A stretch of 19,445 nt of DNA from 2-02-FULL-45-10 sp046590235 (lineage in GTDB: Bacteria > Patescibacteriota > Patescibacteriia > Magasanikbacterales > GWA2-37-8), in contig JBKJTY010000034.1 in assembly GCA_046590235.1 (NCBI GenBank), positions 1-19,445 on the forward strand, written 5' to 3'. Positions within the stretch are counted from its first letter, which is position 1. Every line of letters begins with the position of its first letter. The position numbers and the translations under genes were made by a program. Under the pieces are notes generated by a model that was not told the DNA's origin, did no database searches, and was given only the letters and a program-made list of their open reading frames with translations. Below, one piece after another: positions 6,893-13,234 of the stretch.

Positions 6893-6950
6893 CTGCTCAC
6901 GCACTCCATTGGGGAGGCGTTATAGATGCGGAACACATGGAGGTTGGCAC
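6893..6950 (+). promoter_or_regulatory. Structured nhaA leader, candidate Li+/Na+ riboswitch
   Basis: A 58-base leader. CTCCAT (6904-6909) pairs perfectly with ATGGAG (6937-6942), and the right arm includes GGAG of the Shine-Dalgarno GGAGG (6939-6943) that serves the ATG at 6951. Inside, GCGT (6917-6920) pairs with ATGC (6926-6929) around TATAG, flanked by the purine-rich TGGGGAG and by GGAACAC. A helix that hides the ribosome site before nhaA is the arrangement described for the nhaA-I and nhaA-II RNA motifs, reported as lithium-responsive riboswitches. I cannot recall the consensus well enough to claim a match. A competing GGAGG (6913-6917) sits in the loop. Confidence 0.5.
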
Positions 6951-8129
6951 ATGGTGCGGTATGTCAGCAGGGGCTTTTTGTGGGTAGCTACCCACGCGCT
7001 TCTTATCGGTAGCGCGCTCGGTCTCGTGTGGGCAAACTTCCACAACGAAACCTACGTTACACTCACGCATTTGCTGCATTTCCCCGTGAACGACATTGGT
7101 ATGGTGGCCTTTTTCGGCATCGCCGGCAAGGAGATCCGGGAAGCGATGTTGCCAGGCGGCGATCTCCAGGGTAAGCGTGCGGCTTTACCGCTTATCGCTA
7201 CGCTAGGCGGTGTGGTTGTTCCGGCGGGCATGCTCTTTGTACTCGCTTACGTGTTCATGCCCGAATTTACGCCGGGATGGGCAGTACCTACAGCTACGGA
7301 TATTGCCTACACGGCGACTATCGCTACGGCAGTTTTCGGCGCAAAGCACGCGGCTACGACGTACCTCAAGACGATCGCTGTTGCTGATGATGCGATCGGG
7401 CTCATTGTACTCGCAATCTTCTTTACGGTGGGGGAGATGCATCTCGCGCTGCTGGCTGGGCTGGTGGCTGTCGCCATGCTCATAGCTCGAGACATGAATA
7501 AGAAAGGAACACGGTCGGTCTGGCCGTACTTCTTTCCCATCACCCTTTCATGGTTCGGATTCTATCTTGGAGGTGTGCATCCGGCAATGGCGGCGATTCC
7601 CGTCGTCTTCATGCTTCCGCACGCAAAAACTGACCAGGGTATTTTCGAGCCTGCGGAAGAAGATAATCGGGCAAAGGGAGATACGCTTGGTCAGTTTGAA
7701 CATGTACTCGCGCTGCCGACCAAGATTATACTCGGGCTGTTTGGTCTGGTGAACGCCGGTGTGGTCGTCACGTCAGTAGGAGTCGGGGCAGCCCTGTTTA
7801 CCATCTGTCTCATGGTCGGTAAGCCGCTCGGGATTGTGGGGTTTACCAAGATTGGACAACTCTTTGGTCTGTCTTTGCCGCCCGACATGAACAACCGGCA
7901 TCTGCTCGTGCTTGGATCATTGGCAGGTATTGGGTTCACGGTCAGCCTGCTCTTCGCGGACTGCTCGTTTGCCCCCGGTTTACTCCAGGACGCTGCCAAG
8001 ATGGGTGCACTGCTATCGCTCGGTGCAATCGTTGTCGCGCTACTGCTCGCAAAGCTGCTCGGCATCAGGAAGGCTGAGGTGGTCCAGCAGGACAAAGAAG
8101 AAGCGTCTCGACCTCGTCTGGTAGCCTAA
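6951..8129 (+). CDS. nhaA: Na+/H+ antiporter NhaA
   Basis: 392 residues from the ATG at 6951, chosen because GGAGG (6939-6943) lies seven bases upstream and upstream in-frame starts fall in the promoter or leader. NhaA expels Na+ or Li+ in exchange for two protons and supports growth at high salt or alkaline pH. Family marks: GWAVPTATDIAY, with the aspartate equivalent to E. coli D133; VADDAIGLIVLA, with the DD pair equivalent to D163-D164; NAGV; and AGIGFTVSLLF near the C-terminus. About 12 membrane segments; length close to the E. coli protein (388). Codon use is visibly G+C-richer than in the neighbours, and the gene has its own promoter and leader, suggesting horizontal acquisition as a unit. 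Three hairpins and then a terminator follow. Confidence 0.96.
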   Translation: MVRYVSRGFLWVATHALLIGSALGLVWANFHNETYVTLTHLLHFPVNDIGMVAFFGIAGKEIREAMLPGGDLQGKRAALPLIATLGGVVVPAGMLFVLAYVFMPEFTPGWAVPTATDIAYTATIATAVFGAKHAATTYLKTIAVADDAIGLIVLAIFFTVGEMHLALLAGLVAVAMLIARDMNKKGTRSVWPYFFPITLSWFGFYLGGVHPAMAAIPVVFMLPHAKTDQGIFEPAEEDNRAKGDTLGQFEHVLALPTKIILGLFGLVNAGVVVTSVGVGAALFTICLMVGKPLGIVGFTKIGQLFGLSLPPDMNNRHLLVLGSLAGIGFTVSLLFADCSFAPGLLQDAAKMGALLSLGAIVVALLLAKLLGIRKAEVVQQDKEEASRPRLVA

Positions 8130-8147
8130 ACACATACGTACGGTAGC

Positions 8148-8199
8148 CGTTCGGAGGAACGAAAACCGTTTTAAAACGGCCGCGGGACCGCCTTCCCGC
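8148..8199 (+). other. Three tandem hairpins after nhaA
   Basis: CGTTC/GAACG (8148-8161), the self-complementary CCGTTTTAAAACGG (8166-8179) and GCGGGA/TCCCGC (8182-8199). None has a following T-run. GCCGTT (8146-8151) can also pair with AACGGC (8175-8180), giving an alternative fold. They may protect the mRNA 3' end or be remnants of donor DNA; the function is unknown. Confidence 0.5.
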
Positions 8200-8250
8200 A
8201 CACACTATTGCCTCTCTCCTAGGGAGGTAGTAGTCTGTAAAAATAGACAA

Positions 8251-8280
8251 AAAAATAATGGCTAGTAGGCCATTATTTTT
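8251..8280. terminator. Bidirectional terminator between nhaA and the DUF1428 gene
   Basis: A 12-bp perfect stem AAAAATAATGGC (8251-8262) with its complement (8269-8280) and a six-base loop. It serves nhaA (plus) and 8291-8656 (minus). Confidence 0.93.
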
Positions 8281-8290
8281 TGTCATTACA

Positions 8291-8656
8291 TTACGCATCA
8301 ACAATCACTTTAAATCCACCGTAAACCATGCGCTTCATATCAAAAGGCATTTCTTTGCCCATGTACGTTGGGTCATTCATCAACTCGTCTTTCATTACTT
8401 TTGCGTTCACTCTATCGCGATGCGCACGAGACTTGAATACTATATAAGAGAATATAACCACCTCGCCCGGTTTAAGTTTAACTGCTTTTGGAAAAGTAGC
8501 AACAACACCTTTAGGACTTAGATCGTCACCAACGCACTCTTTGTAATCTAAGGCACCGTATTTACGCCAAACTTTACCTGCAGCAGCAGCCATCTTTCGG
8601 TAGGCAGCTAGTTTTTTCTTTGGAACAGTTAAAACGAATCCATCAATGTAGGGCAT
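8291..8656 (-). CDS. DUF1428 family protein
   Basis: 121 residues, a small single-domain alpha/beta protein. It starts with MPYIDGFVLTVPKKK and contains MNDPTYMGKEMPFDMKRMVYGGF near the C-terminus, both typical of DUF1428 (YbaA-like, a dimeric ferredoxin-like alpha+beta barrel). Biochemical function is unknown. The length agrees with the family. There is no signal peptide, so it is cytoplasmic. The ATG follows A+T-rich sequence with no Shine-Dalgarno motif; a TATAAT box lies about 40 bases upstream on the minus strand. Transcribed alone between two terminators. It belongs with the other small environmental-type proteins clustered further right (10326-14195). Confidence 0.87.
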   Translation of the reverse strand: MPYIDGFVLTVPKKKLAAYRKMAAAAGKVWRKYGALDYKECVGDDLSPKGVVATFPKAVKLKPGEVVIFSYIVFKSRAHRDRVNAKVMKDELMNDPTYMGKEMPFDMKRMVYGGFKVIVDA

Positions 8657-8706
8657 AGTATTTTGTTACTTAATAATTAATCATACTTAATTATATAAAA
8701 GAATTA

Positions 8707-8738
8707 AAAAATGAACAACCCGTAGGCTGTTCATTTTT
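8707..8738 (-). terminator. Terminator of the ice-binding-type gene
   Basis: AAAAATGAACA (8707-8717) pairs with TGTTCATTTTT (8728-8738), with two further G-C pairs inside. It lies about 40 bases past the stop of 8779-9993 in its direction of transcription. Confidence 0.85.
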
Positions 8739-8778
8739 GTGCTTTACCTATTTAGCTTTTAAAGCAATGATAAATGTC

Positions 8779-9993
8779 CTAGTAGGTATATCCGCTTAAA
8801 TACGCGCGAGTTATTGGACCGAAGTTGCCCCAAGCAGGACTGATGCCAGCGTTTGCTTGAAATTCAGCCAATGCTGCACGTGTCAGTGGACCGAAGTAAG
8901 AAGTTGCGCCCGCTTTAGCAAGAGCACGTGCTGCCAAACCTTTATTTTGGGAAATTAAGAATTCCTGCAGAGTAGCTACACTGCTATTTTTACTGCCAAA
9001 TCCGAGGTTGATCGCGATTGTGCGAACAGCTTGGCCAAAGGTGTTGGCAGTTGGAGTAGTGACAACAGTGTGAGCGATGGTCGGTGTTGGCTCAGGTGTT
9101 GTGACAACTGTAGAATTATTATTTTGCACGTTGTTGTTCGTTGGTACATTGTTGGTCGTTGCTGGTGTCGGTGTCGGTGTAGGAGTAGGAGCGATGGTCG
9201 GTGTTGGTGTCGGTGTTGGAGTAGGGGAAGCTGCAGATGGAGCAGTGACAGCGTTTGAATCCAAAGTAACCGCTGTTTGAGCTAAAGCTCTTCCGTTCAA
9301 TTGTGCGCCTGTATTTAATACAATCGCTGTTTGGCCTAGAATGTTTCCATTAAAGACAGCGGTAGTACCGATAGTCGTTTGACCACCAACAACCCAGAAG
9401 ATATTGCGTGCCTGTGCACCGCCACTGAGGGTAATGTGAACACCTGAACTAAGAGTAAGGGTTTGGGCGATTTGGAAAATCCAGACATCATTTTCACCGC
9501 CGGAAAGGGTGACATTAGATGGAACAATAACACTTGTGCCCCATTTATAGAGACCAGGAGTGATAGTTAAGCCACCAATATTACCTGCGCCAAGTTCGGT
9601 CGCAGTCGGAAGTGTTCGGCCTGCAGCATCACTATATGCAGTTTGCATATCACTGATAGCGGTAGTCATGGTCGATGGTGTCGGAACAGCATAATCAGCC
9701 GCGTACACTTTTCCAGTCAGTAGGGCAGATGTTGAAAACGCGTTCGAAACATCCATGGTTAATCCAAACCCAGTGACAGCCGTTGCGACGATTGGGCTGA
9801 CGCCAATGTTGCCGACAATTGAAGTAGGGCCTGTGTTGGAAATACCTGTTTTCGCTAAGATCACGAAATCACCCGCTGAATAAAGATTAACCGCTGCTGG
9901 TCCTGCTGCATGTGTGACAAGTGGTGTGGTGAGTCCAAACAGTGCGGAAATTGCTACTGCGATTACTCGCAGGTTCTTATAAAATATTCTCAT
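8779..9993 (-). CDS. Secreted DUF3494 (ice-binding type) protein with PT linker and C-terminal PG-binding-like module
   Basis: 404 residues. Signal peptide about 1-29 (basic start, hydrophobic core, THAA). Residues about 33-250 form a DUF3494 domain, the beta-solenoid fold of many ice-binding proteins and some adhesins; its characteristic C-terminal block FNGNILGQTAIVLNTGAQLNGRALAQTAVTLDSN spans 214-247. A linker (about 254-315) of PT repeats, then Asn/Thr-rich sequence, probably glycosylated or cell-wall-spanning. Residues about 335-400 resemble a peptidoglycan-binding-type repeat (VATLQEFL, YFGPLTRAALAEFQ, FGPITRAYL), a combination common in CPR surface proteins. The probable location is the cell surface or outside. 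It may bind ice, a host cell or another polymer; the sequence does not decide. No cysteines. It has its own terminator; no Shine-Dalgarno motif. Confidence 0.9.
   Translation of the reverse strand: MRIFYKNLRVIAVAISALFGLTTPLVTHAAGPAAVNLYSAGDFVILAKTGISNTGPTSIVGNIGVSPIVATAVTGFGLTMDVSNAFSTSALLTGKVYAADYAVPTPSTMTTAISDMQTAYSDAAGRTLPTATELGAGNIGGLTITPGLYKWGTSVIVPSNVTLSGGENDVWIFQIAQTLTLSSGVHITLSGGAQARNIFWVVGGQTTIGTTAVFNGNILGQTAIVLNTGAQLNGRALAQTAVTLDSNAVTAPSAASPTPTPTPTPTIAPTPTPTPTPATTNNVPTNNNVQNNNSTVVTTPEPTPTIAHTVVTTPTANTFGQAVRTIAINLGFGSKNSSVATLQEFLISQNKGLAARALAKAGATSYFGPLTRAALAEFQANAGISPAWGNFGPITRAYLSGYTY
9165..9232 (-). repeat. Codon repeat encoding the Pro-Thr linker
   Basis: A low-complexity tract built from alternating proline and threonine codons (GGTGTCGGTGTCGG-type on the plus strand), interrupted once by the codons for Ile-Ala. 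Such tracts can change length by slippage, altering linker length without breaking the frame. Confidence 0.75.
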
Positions 9994-10039
9994 GGGATAA
10001 AGTTTAATAATAAACGATTGGGTTGGTCAGCATTGGCTT

Positions 10040-10258
10040 TTACCAAAAAACAAAACTAGCTCGTGGTGAGCTAGTCGGAAATACTATAGTGTTCAGTTCA
10101 TCCTTGTTTTTTTCGGTGGTAACCAATTCTGGCGTAATGGAGGGTGTAATCGGTGCGGGGGTAGTCATGCGCATTTCGTTATCTGTAGGTCCATGACGCA
10201 TCTTTAAAGTGAAAGGGAGTGGTACAGCTTTATAAGCTTGAAGTAACTGTACACTCAT
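10040..10258 (-). CDS. Possible small proline/threonine-rich protein with terminator inside its 3' end
   Basis: 72 residues; ATG in the sequence CCATAATGAGT. I do not recognise it. The middle is rich in threonine, proline and acidic residues (TTPAPITPSITPELVTTE, 32-49), without cysteines or membrane segments. It lies 67 bases after the GNAT stop on the same strand and may be the second gene of that transcript. The last 12 or so codons are also the stem, loop and T-run of a good terminator (10045-10075), and the TAA comes three bases after the T-run, so terminated messages would lack a stop codon. An internal ATG (10201) is an alternative start, matching a possible promoter (TTGACA 10274-10269, TACAGT 10251-10246). 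The ORF may be a chance reading of a 3' untranslated region. Confidence 0.4.
   Translation of the reverse strand: MSVQLLQAYKAVPLPFTLKMRHGPTDNEMRMTTPAPITPSITPELVTTEKNKDELNTIVFPTSSPRASFVFW
10045..10075 (-). terminator. Terminator overlapping the 3' end of the small ORF
   Basis: ACTAGCTC (10055-10062) pairs perfectly with GAGCTAGT (10068-10075) around a five-base loop; on the minus strand it is followed by TTTGTTTTTT (10054-10045). The plus strand has no T-run, so it acts on minus-strand transcripts (GNAT gene and/or small ORF). Confidence 0.88.
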
Positions 10259-10325
10259 TATGGTGGATTGTCAAAGAAATCTTCACGAATTCCAAATACA
10301 TCGCACCAGGAAAGTAAATAAATAT

Positions 10326-10868
10326 TTATTTTGTAATCCTATATTCCACCCAAGCCATTACTTCACCCGCGCCATTTCCTTCATTGTATTCTCGAACAAT
10401 TACACCACCAAGAGATTCAGGAATTTTTCGGCTAGCACTATTTTCTTCCGCAACCGGGTATTCGATGTAATCGTAAGTAAGTTGTTCATCAGCCCACTTT
10501 TTGAGCGCATGCATAGCTTCGCGACCATATGCATGTCCGTGAGCAGATTTTTTCAACCAAATACCAAACTCCGGAGTGGTGGTGTTAATTCGGTGGAAAC
10601 CGCCGGCACCTAAAAATTCACCGGTTTTTTTCTCAGTAATGGCGCAAATAATTTCCGTACCTTCTTCCATGTTTTTTCTCGAACTCGCAATAAAGGCATC
10701 AGTAACGGCAATAGTCTTCGGCGGCACCGGGCGCATGTAATGAGTGATCTCTTCAGTAAATTCCTTAAAAATAATTTCGCGGTGAAGAGGGGAGATGGGG
10801 ATGAGGAGTAGGCGATCGGTTTCAAGTGTGAGCTGTAGTAAGTCTTGCATATAGCAAGAGCCTACCAT
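10326..10868 (-). CDS. GNAT family N-acetyltransferase (RimJ/RimL-like)
   Basis: 180 residues. It likely transfers an acetyl group from acetyl-CoA to an amine, in the cytoplasm. The N-terminal LETDRLLLIPI (about residues 15-25) is the usual RimJ-type opening; FLGAGGFHRI (about 88-97) and FGIWLKKSAHGHAYGREAMHALKKWA (about 105-130) form the core beta strand and the acetyl-CoA-binding motif A, with HGHAYGREA in place of the classical Q/RxxGxG/A; ASRKIPESLGG (about 149-159) is the motif-B-like region. The substrate (ribosomal protein, antibiotic or small molecule) cannot be told. The first ATG is used here; an ATG six codons downstream is an equally plausible start. No Shine-Dalgarno motif. No terminator directly follows; the next one is at 10045-10075. 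Confidence 0.88.
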   Translation of the reverse strand: MVGSCYMQDLLQLTLETDRLLLIPISPLHREIIFKEFTEEITHYMRPVPPKTIAVTDAFIASSRKNMEEGTEIICAITEKKTGEFLGAGGFHRINTTTPEFGIWLKKSAHGHAYGREAMHALKKWADEQLTYDYIEYPVAEENSASRKIPESLGGVIVREYNEGNGAGEVMAWVEYRITK

Positions 10869-10911
10869 ACATTGCTATAATTTTCCATAGTGAAAAGTAT
10901 TAGAAAATGTA

Positions 10912-10937
10912 AAAAACACCCAGTGACGGGTGTTTTT
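10912..10937. terminator. Terminator after the VOC gene
   Basis: A 10-bp perfect stem AAAAACACCC (10912-10921) with GGGTGTTTTT (10928-10937) and a six-base loop, ten bases past the VOC stop in its direction. Symmetric A/T runs allow use from both strands. Confidence 0.92.
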
Positions 10938-10947
10938 CAAATATAGT

Positions 10948-11436
10948 TTATTCTTGGTCGTACGCATCCTGCAAACCTTGTACATCAAACTTTTTCATCT
11001 GAAACATCGCATGCATGACGCGCTGCGATTTCTTAGGGTCTGGACCACTCATCAGTTGACCAAGTGCTTTTGGCACAACCTGCCAGGAAAGACCAAATTT
11101 ATCTTTGAGCCAGCCGCACTGACTTTCGGCACCGCCGTCGGCAATTAGTTTATACCAAAAATGATCTACTTCTTCTTGATCATCACAATCAATCACAAAA
11201 GAAATTGCTTCGCTAAATTTAAAAAGAGGTCCACCGTTAAGGGCTGTAAATTTCTGGCCATCTAATTCAAATTCTACCATCATAACAGTACCTGGCTTCT
11301 GGCCAGTTATTTCCTGCCCTTCGGTCCCATAGCGAGAGATATTGTTTATTTTCGAGTTCTTGAAGATTGAAGTGTAGAGTTTTGCGGCTTCTTCGGCTTG
11401 ACCATCGAACCAGAGACATGGGGTAATTTTTTGCAT
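10948..11436 (-). CDS. VOC family protein (PhnB-like)
   Basis: 162 residues. The opening TPCLWFDGQAEEAAKLYTSIF (residues 5-25) and the block WQVVPKALGQLM...PKKSQRVMHAMFQMKKFD are hallmarks of the PhnB-like group often mislabelled 3-demethylubiquinone-9 3-methyltransferase. It has the vicinal-oxygen-chelate fold: two beta-alpha-beta-beta-beta modules making a cleft that in many members holds a metal. The substrate is unknown and the family includes resistance proteins and dioxygenases, so no reaction is claimed. Cytoplasmic. The ATG is preceded by TTAATTAATTA about ten bases away and no Shine-Dalgarno motif. Its own terminator follows. Confidence 0.92.
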   Translation of the reverse strand: MQKITPCLWFDGQAEEAAKLYTSIFKNSKINNISRYGTEGQEITGQKPGTVMMVEFELDGQKFTALNGGPLFKFSEAISFVIDCDDQEEVDHFWYKLIADGGAESQCGWLKDKFGLSWQVVPKALGQLMSGPDPKKSQRVMHAMFQMKKFDVQGLQDAYDQE

Positions 11437-11532
11437 AGTAGTAGATAATTAATTAACCTATTTATGACAGTTTATATCGTTTTTTCTTTCAGTAATGGAA
11501 AATGTATCTTCCATAAATAATGTTCGCTAAAC

Positions 11533-11898
11533 TTAAACTTGATTAAGTTTGTGGAAGTACTTGTACGAAATACCGAGTACAATAAAGCAAACGACCGGTA
11601 AGATAAGTAATGGGGTGACACCGTCCACTACTAATAGGCTCACAAAAGCCGCAATAAAATCGATACCAAAGCCAACATACGCCCACTCTTTGAAACGTTT
11701 TGGAATTGCTGGAATAAATAAGACGAGCGCACCTAGGACTTTAAAGACAGCGAACATTACTCCAAAGTAGTCGGGATACCCTAAGTGACGAATACCTTCC
11801 TTGGCTACTTCGGTTTGAGATGTTAGCGCCGGCATAACACCTTCAAACAAGAAAATGAGAGTAGTTGTAACCCAATAAATAATTTTATCTTTTTTCAT
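11533..11898 (-). CDS. DoxX-like membrane protein
   Basis: 121 residues with four hydrophobic segments (about 5-24, 44-63, 72-90 and 95-113), fitting the DoxX-like family. It opens with KIIYWVTTTLIFLFEGVMPAL, and RHLGYPDYFGVMFAVFKVLGALVLFIP matches the usual core of the family, which is often found beside AHSA1-type genes. Function unknown; inner membrane. It follows the AHSA1 gene with a nine-base gap (TTAATTATT between TAA and ATG), so the two form an operon; the absence of any Shine-Dalgarno motif in that gap is notable. This copy is distinct in sequence from the DoxX-like protein at 1385-1768. Confidence 0.85.
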   Translation of the reverse strand: MKKDKIIYWVTTTLIFLFEGVMPALTSQTEVAKEGIRHLGYPDYFGVMFAVFKVLGALVLFIPAIPKRFKEWAYVGFGIDFIAAFVSLLVVDGVTPLLILPVVCFIVLGISYKYFHKLNQV

Positions 11899-11907
11899 AA
11901 TAATTAA

Positions 11908-12324
11908 TTATTGAGTAGTTTCAACATGTTTTTTAAAGTTTTCCAAAATTGCTTGCCAGCCACCATGTTGCATTTCTTCTGAATTCTGATTTTCCATTTC
12001 AAATGTTTCTGTCACCCTTGTTTTATTTGCTAGCATTGTAAATTTGATTGCAACTTTTCGACCATCGTCGATGGTATATTCGATGCGCTCAAGCGGAGTG
12101 ACAGTAGTGTACGCCCCTGTAAAATCAAAACGAGCACTGCCGTCCTTGGCAGCCATGGTAGTTTTAAATCTGCCGTCAACGCGCAGGTCGTTTTCTGCAG
12201 CTGGCGCCTCCCATTCATCAGATGCAAAAGCCCACTGAGTAATGTGTTCTGGTTCATTCCAACATTCCCAAACTTTTTCGACAGGAGCATTGATTAGTGT
12301 TTCTACGGTAATCGTTTTAGCCAT
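11908..12324 (-). CDS. SRPBCC/AHSA1 family protein
   Basis: 138 residues. The START-like helix-grip fold is recognised from ITVETLINAPVEKVWECWNEPEHITQWAFASDEWEAP (residues 4-40), GRFKTTMAAKDGSARFDFTGAYT (about 52-74) and the C-terminal helix GGWQAILENFKKHVE. Members bind hydrophobic ligands or, as with eukaryotic Aha1, stimulate Hsp90; for this bacterial subgroup the ligand is unknown. Cytoplasmic. An extended -10, TGTATAAT (12342-12335), ends ten bases before the ATG, predicting a leader of only three to four bases. That box lies immediately after the stop codon of the MORN gene, so the AHSA1-DoxX operon probably has its own promoter. First gene of the pair. Confidence 0.93.
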   Translation of the reverse strand: MAKTITVETLINAPVEKVWECWNEPEHITQWAFASDEWEAPAAENDLRVDGRFKTTMAAKDGSARFDFTGAYTTVTPLERIEYTIDDGRKVAIKFTMLANKTRVTETFEMENQNSEEMQHGGWQAILENFKKHVETTQ

Positions 12325-12342
12325 ATAAAAATAAATTATACA

Positions 12343-12558
12343 TTACTTAACAGTAGTCTTTTTATAAACCTTACCTTTTTTATCGTAGGTAATCCACTCG
12401 CCAGTTTTCGTCCCTTTACTGAAAGAACCAGAGCGCATTTTAGTGCCATCTTTTCTAAACCATTCCCAATTGCCATGCATAGCATCATCAAGCATGCTTC
12501 CTTTGGCCCAAACGGTCCCATCTTTATGATACAGCATGTATTTAATTGGTTTACTCAT
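12343..12558 (-). CDS. Small MORN-repeat (YwqK-like) protein
   Basis: 71 residues from the ATG at 12558; a GTG three codons upstream is in frame but lies in the TATACT box. About three MORN-type units are visible: YMLYHKDGTVWAKGSM, GNWEWFRKDGTKMRSGSF and GEWITYDKKGKVYKKT, each with the aromatic-x-x-G pattern of beta hairpins. The family name 'toxin-antitoxin system YwqK antitoxin' is sometimes attached to such proteins, but no toxin partner is present here, so that role is not claimed. Likely a small cytoplasmic beta-sheet protein. TATACT directly abuts the ATG. Confidence 0.8.
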   Translation of the reverse strand: MSKPIKYMLYHKDGTVWAKGSMLDDAMHGNWEWFRKDGTKMRSGSFSKGTKTGEWITYDKKGKVYKKTTVK

Positions 12559-12627
12559 AGTATACACGGTTAGTAGGGAAGAATATCAAAGTGGTGGACA
12601 TCTTCCTTGGCGCCAAGTTATGATTAG

Positions 12628-13002
12628 TTACTTACGTTTAGCTTTTTCCAAAACTGCTTTAACTCGGAAGTTAACAATTTTTTTAATCAAACCAACAGGA
12701 AGAGATTTATCAAGAGGAAATCGTACGGTACCTTTGCTCACTTCATAGGCGGCCAACTCTTTTTTAAAGGCGACTATTGCCTGAGAGCCAGGATAAAAAC
12801 CGATATGGGTTTTGTAACCACCGAAGTGGACGAGGTTTTCGTTAAACACAAAAGTGGGGATTCCGTATTTAATTGCTTCCACAGCCTTCGGGGCAACGGA
12901 TTTAATAACCTTCCGTATGCTCTGTAATAAAGCGTGCGTTTCTTTAGGGCAAGCGCGGATATAGGCATCAATAGTTTTGTATTGTTTCATGGCAGTAACC
13001 AT
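12628..13002 (-). CDS. DUF1801 (YdhG-like) family protein
   Basis: 124 residues; the family usually begins at the second methionine (MKQYKTIDAYI, ATG at 12990), so the true start may be there. It has the frataxin-like fold family marks: KTIDAYIRACPKETHALLQSIRKVIKSVAPKAVEAIKYGIPTF, HFGGYKTHIGFYPGSQ and the C-terminal VRFPLDKSLPVGLIKKIVNFRV. Function unknown. A promoter is visible on the minus strand: TTGCTA, an 18-base spacer and TATAAC (13018-13013), ten bases before the first ATG, giving a very short leader. The MORN gene lies downstream on the same strand. Confidence 0.92.
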   Translation of the reverse strand: MVTAMKQYKTIDAYIRACPKETHALLQSIRKVIKSVAPKAVEAIKYGIPTFVFNENLVHFGGYKTHIGFYPGSQAIVAFKKELAAYEVSKGTVRFPLDKSLPVGLIKKIVNFRVKAVLEKAKRK

Positions 13003-13102
13003 ATACGGTAGGGTTATACTTTAGGAGCTTTTATCATAGCAAATAACTATAGCTTTAGCTAATGCAATGCTTCTAAAGTCTCACAATGGCCATATAATCA
13101 AA

Positions 13103-13126
13103 AACAACCCAATTAGTGAGTTTGTT
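13103..13126 (-). terminator. Probable terminator after the OmdA-DUF1059 operon
   Basis: The minus strand can pair AACAA and CTC with GGG and TTGTT across one bulged A, then runs into TTTTTG. It lies about 110 bases past the DUF1059 stop. Stem strength is moderate. The rest of 13003-13234 shows no gene and no other clear feature. Confidence 0.45.
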
Positions 13127-13234
13127 ATGTGGTGGTACGAACGATAATGCTGTTATAAGCCAAGTATCTCCGAATAGCTAATGTTCCCTAAAGAATAATA
13201 AGGCCAATACTTTTCTTAATGTACTTTAAAAACT

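Noticed and set aside
6858..6950. N-terminal extension of NhaA from the TTG at 6858 or the ATG at 6885
   Set aside because: The TTG is inside the -35 box, and the extension has no membrane character or family similarity; GGAGG fits the ATG at 6951.
6926..7012. Overlapping upstream ORF (ATG at 6926 after GGAGG) in another frame
   Set aside because: It begins inside the folded leader and runs out of frame into nhaA as a short shadow peptide. A translational decoy is possible, but no evidence supports it beyond the second GGAGG.
8130..8250. Integron attC site after nhaA, or after the metzincin-like gene
   Set aside because: The hairpins lack a matched pair of core sites, and no integrase or further cassette is present.
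9031..9280. Plus-strand ORFs rich in Val-Gly or Cys-Arg opposite the ice-binding-type gene
   Set aside because: These are antisense readings of the proline-threonine codon repeat.
10870..10940. Plus-strand extended -10 (TGCTATAAT) followed by a terminator: a tiny RNA?
   Set aside because: The transcript would be only about 50 bases with no structure besides the terminator, and the box overlaps the GNAT start region on the other strand.
11495..11514. ATGGAA/TTCCAT hairpin between the DoxX-like and VOC genes
   Set aside because: A short stem without a T-run on either strand; not a terminator.
12343..12558. Calling the MORN-repeat protein an antitoxin
   Set aside because: The family name is sometimes attached automatically; no toxin gene is adjacent.
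12606..12617. 12-base palindrome CTTGGCGCCAAG
   Set aside because: It is isolated, with no promoter or T-run nearby, and of a size expected by chance occasionally.
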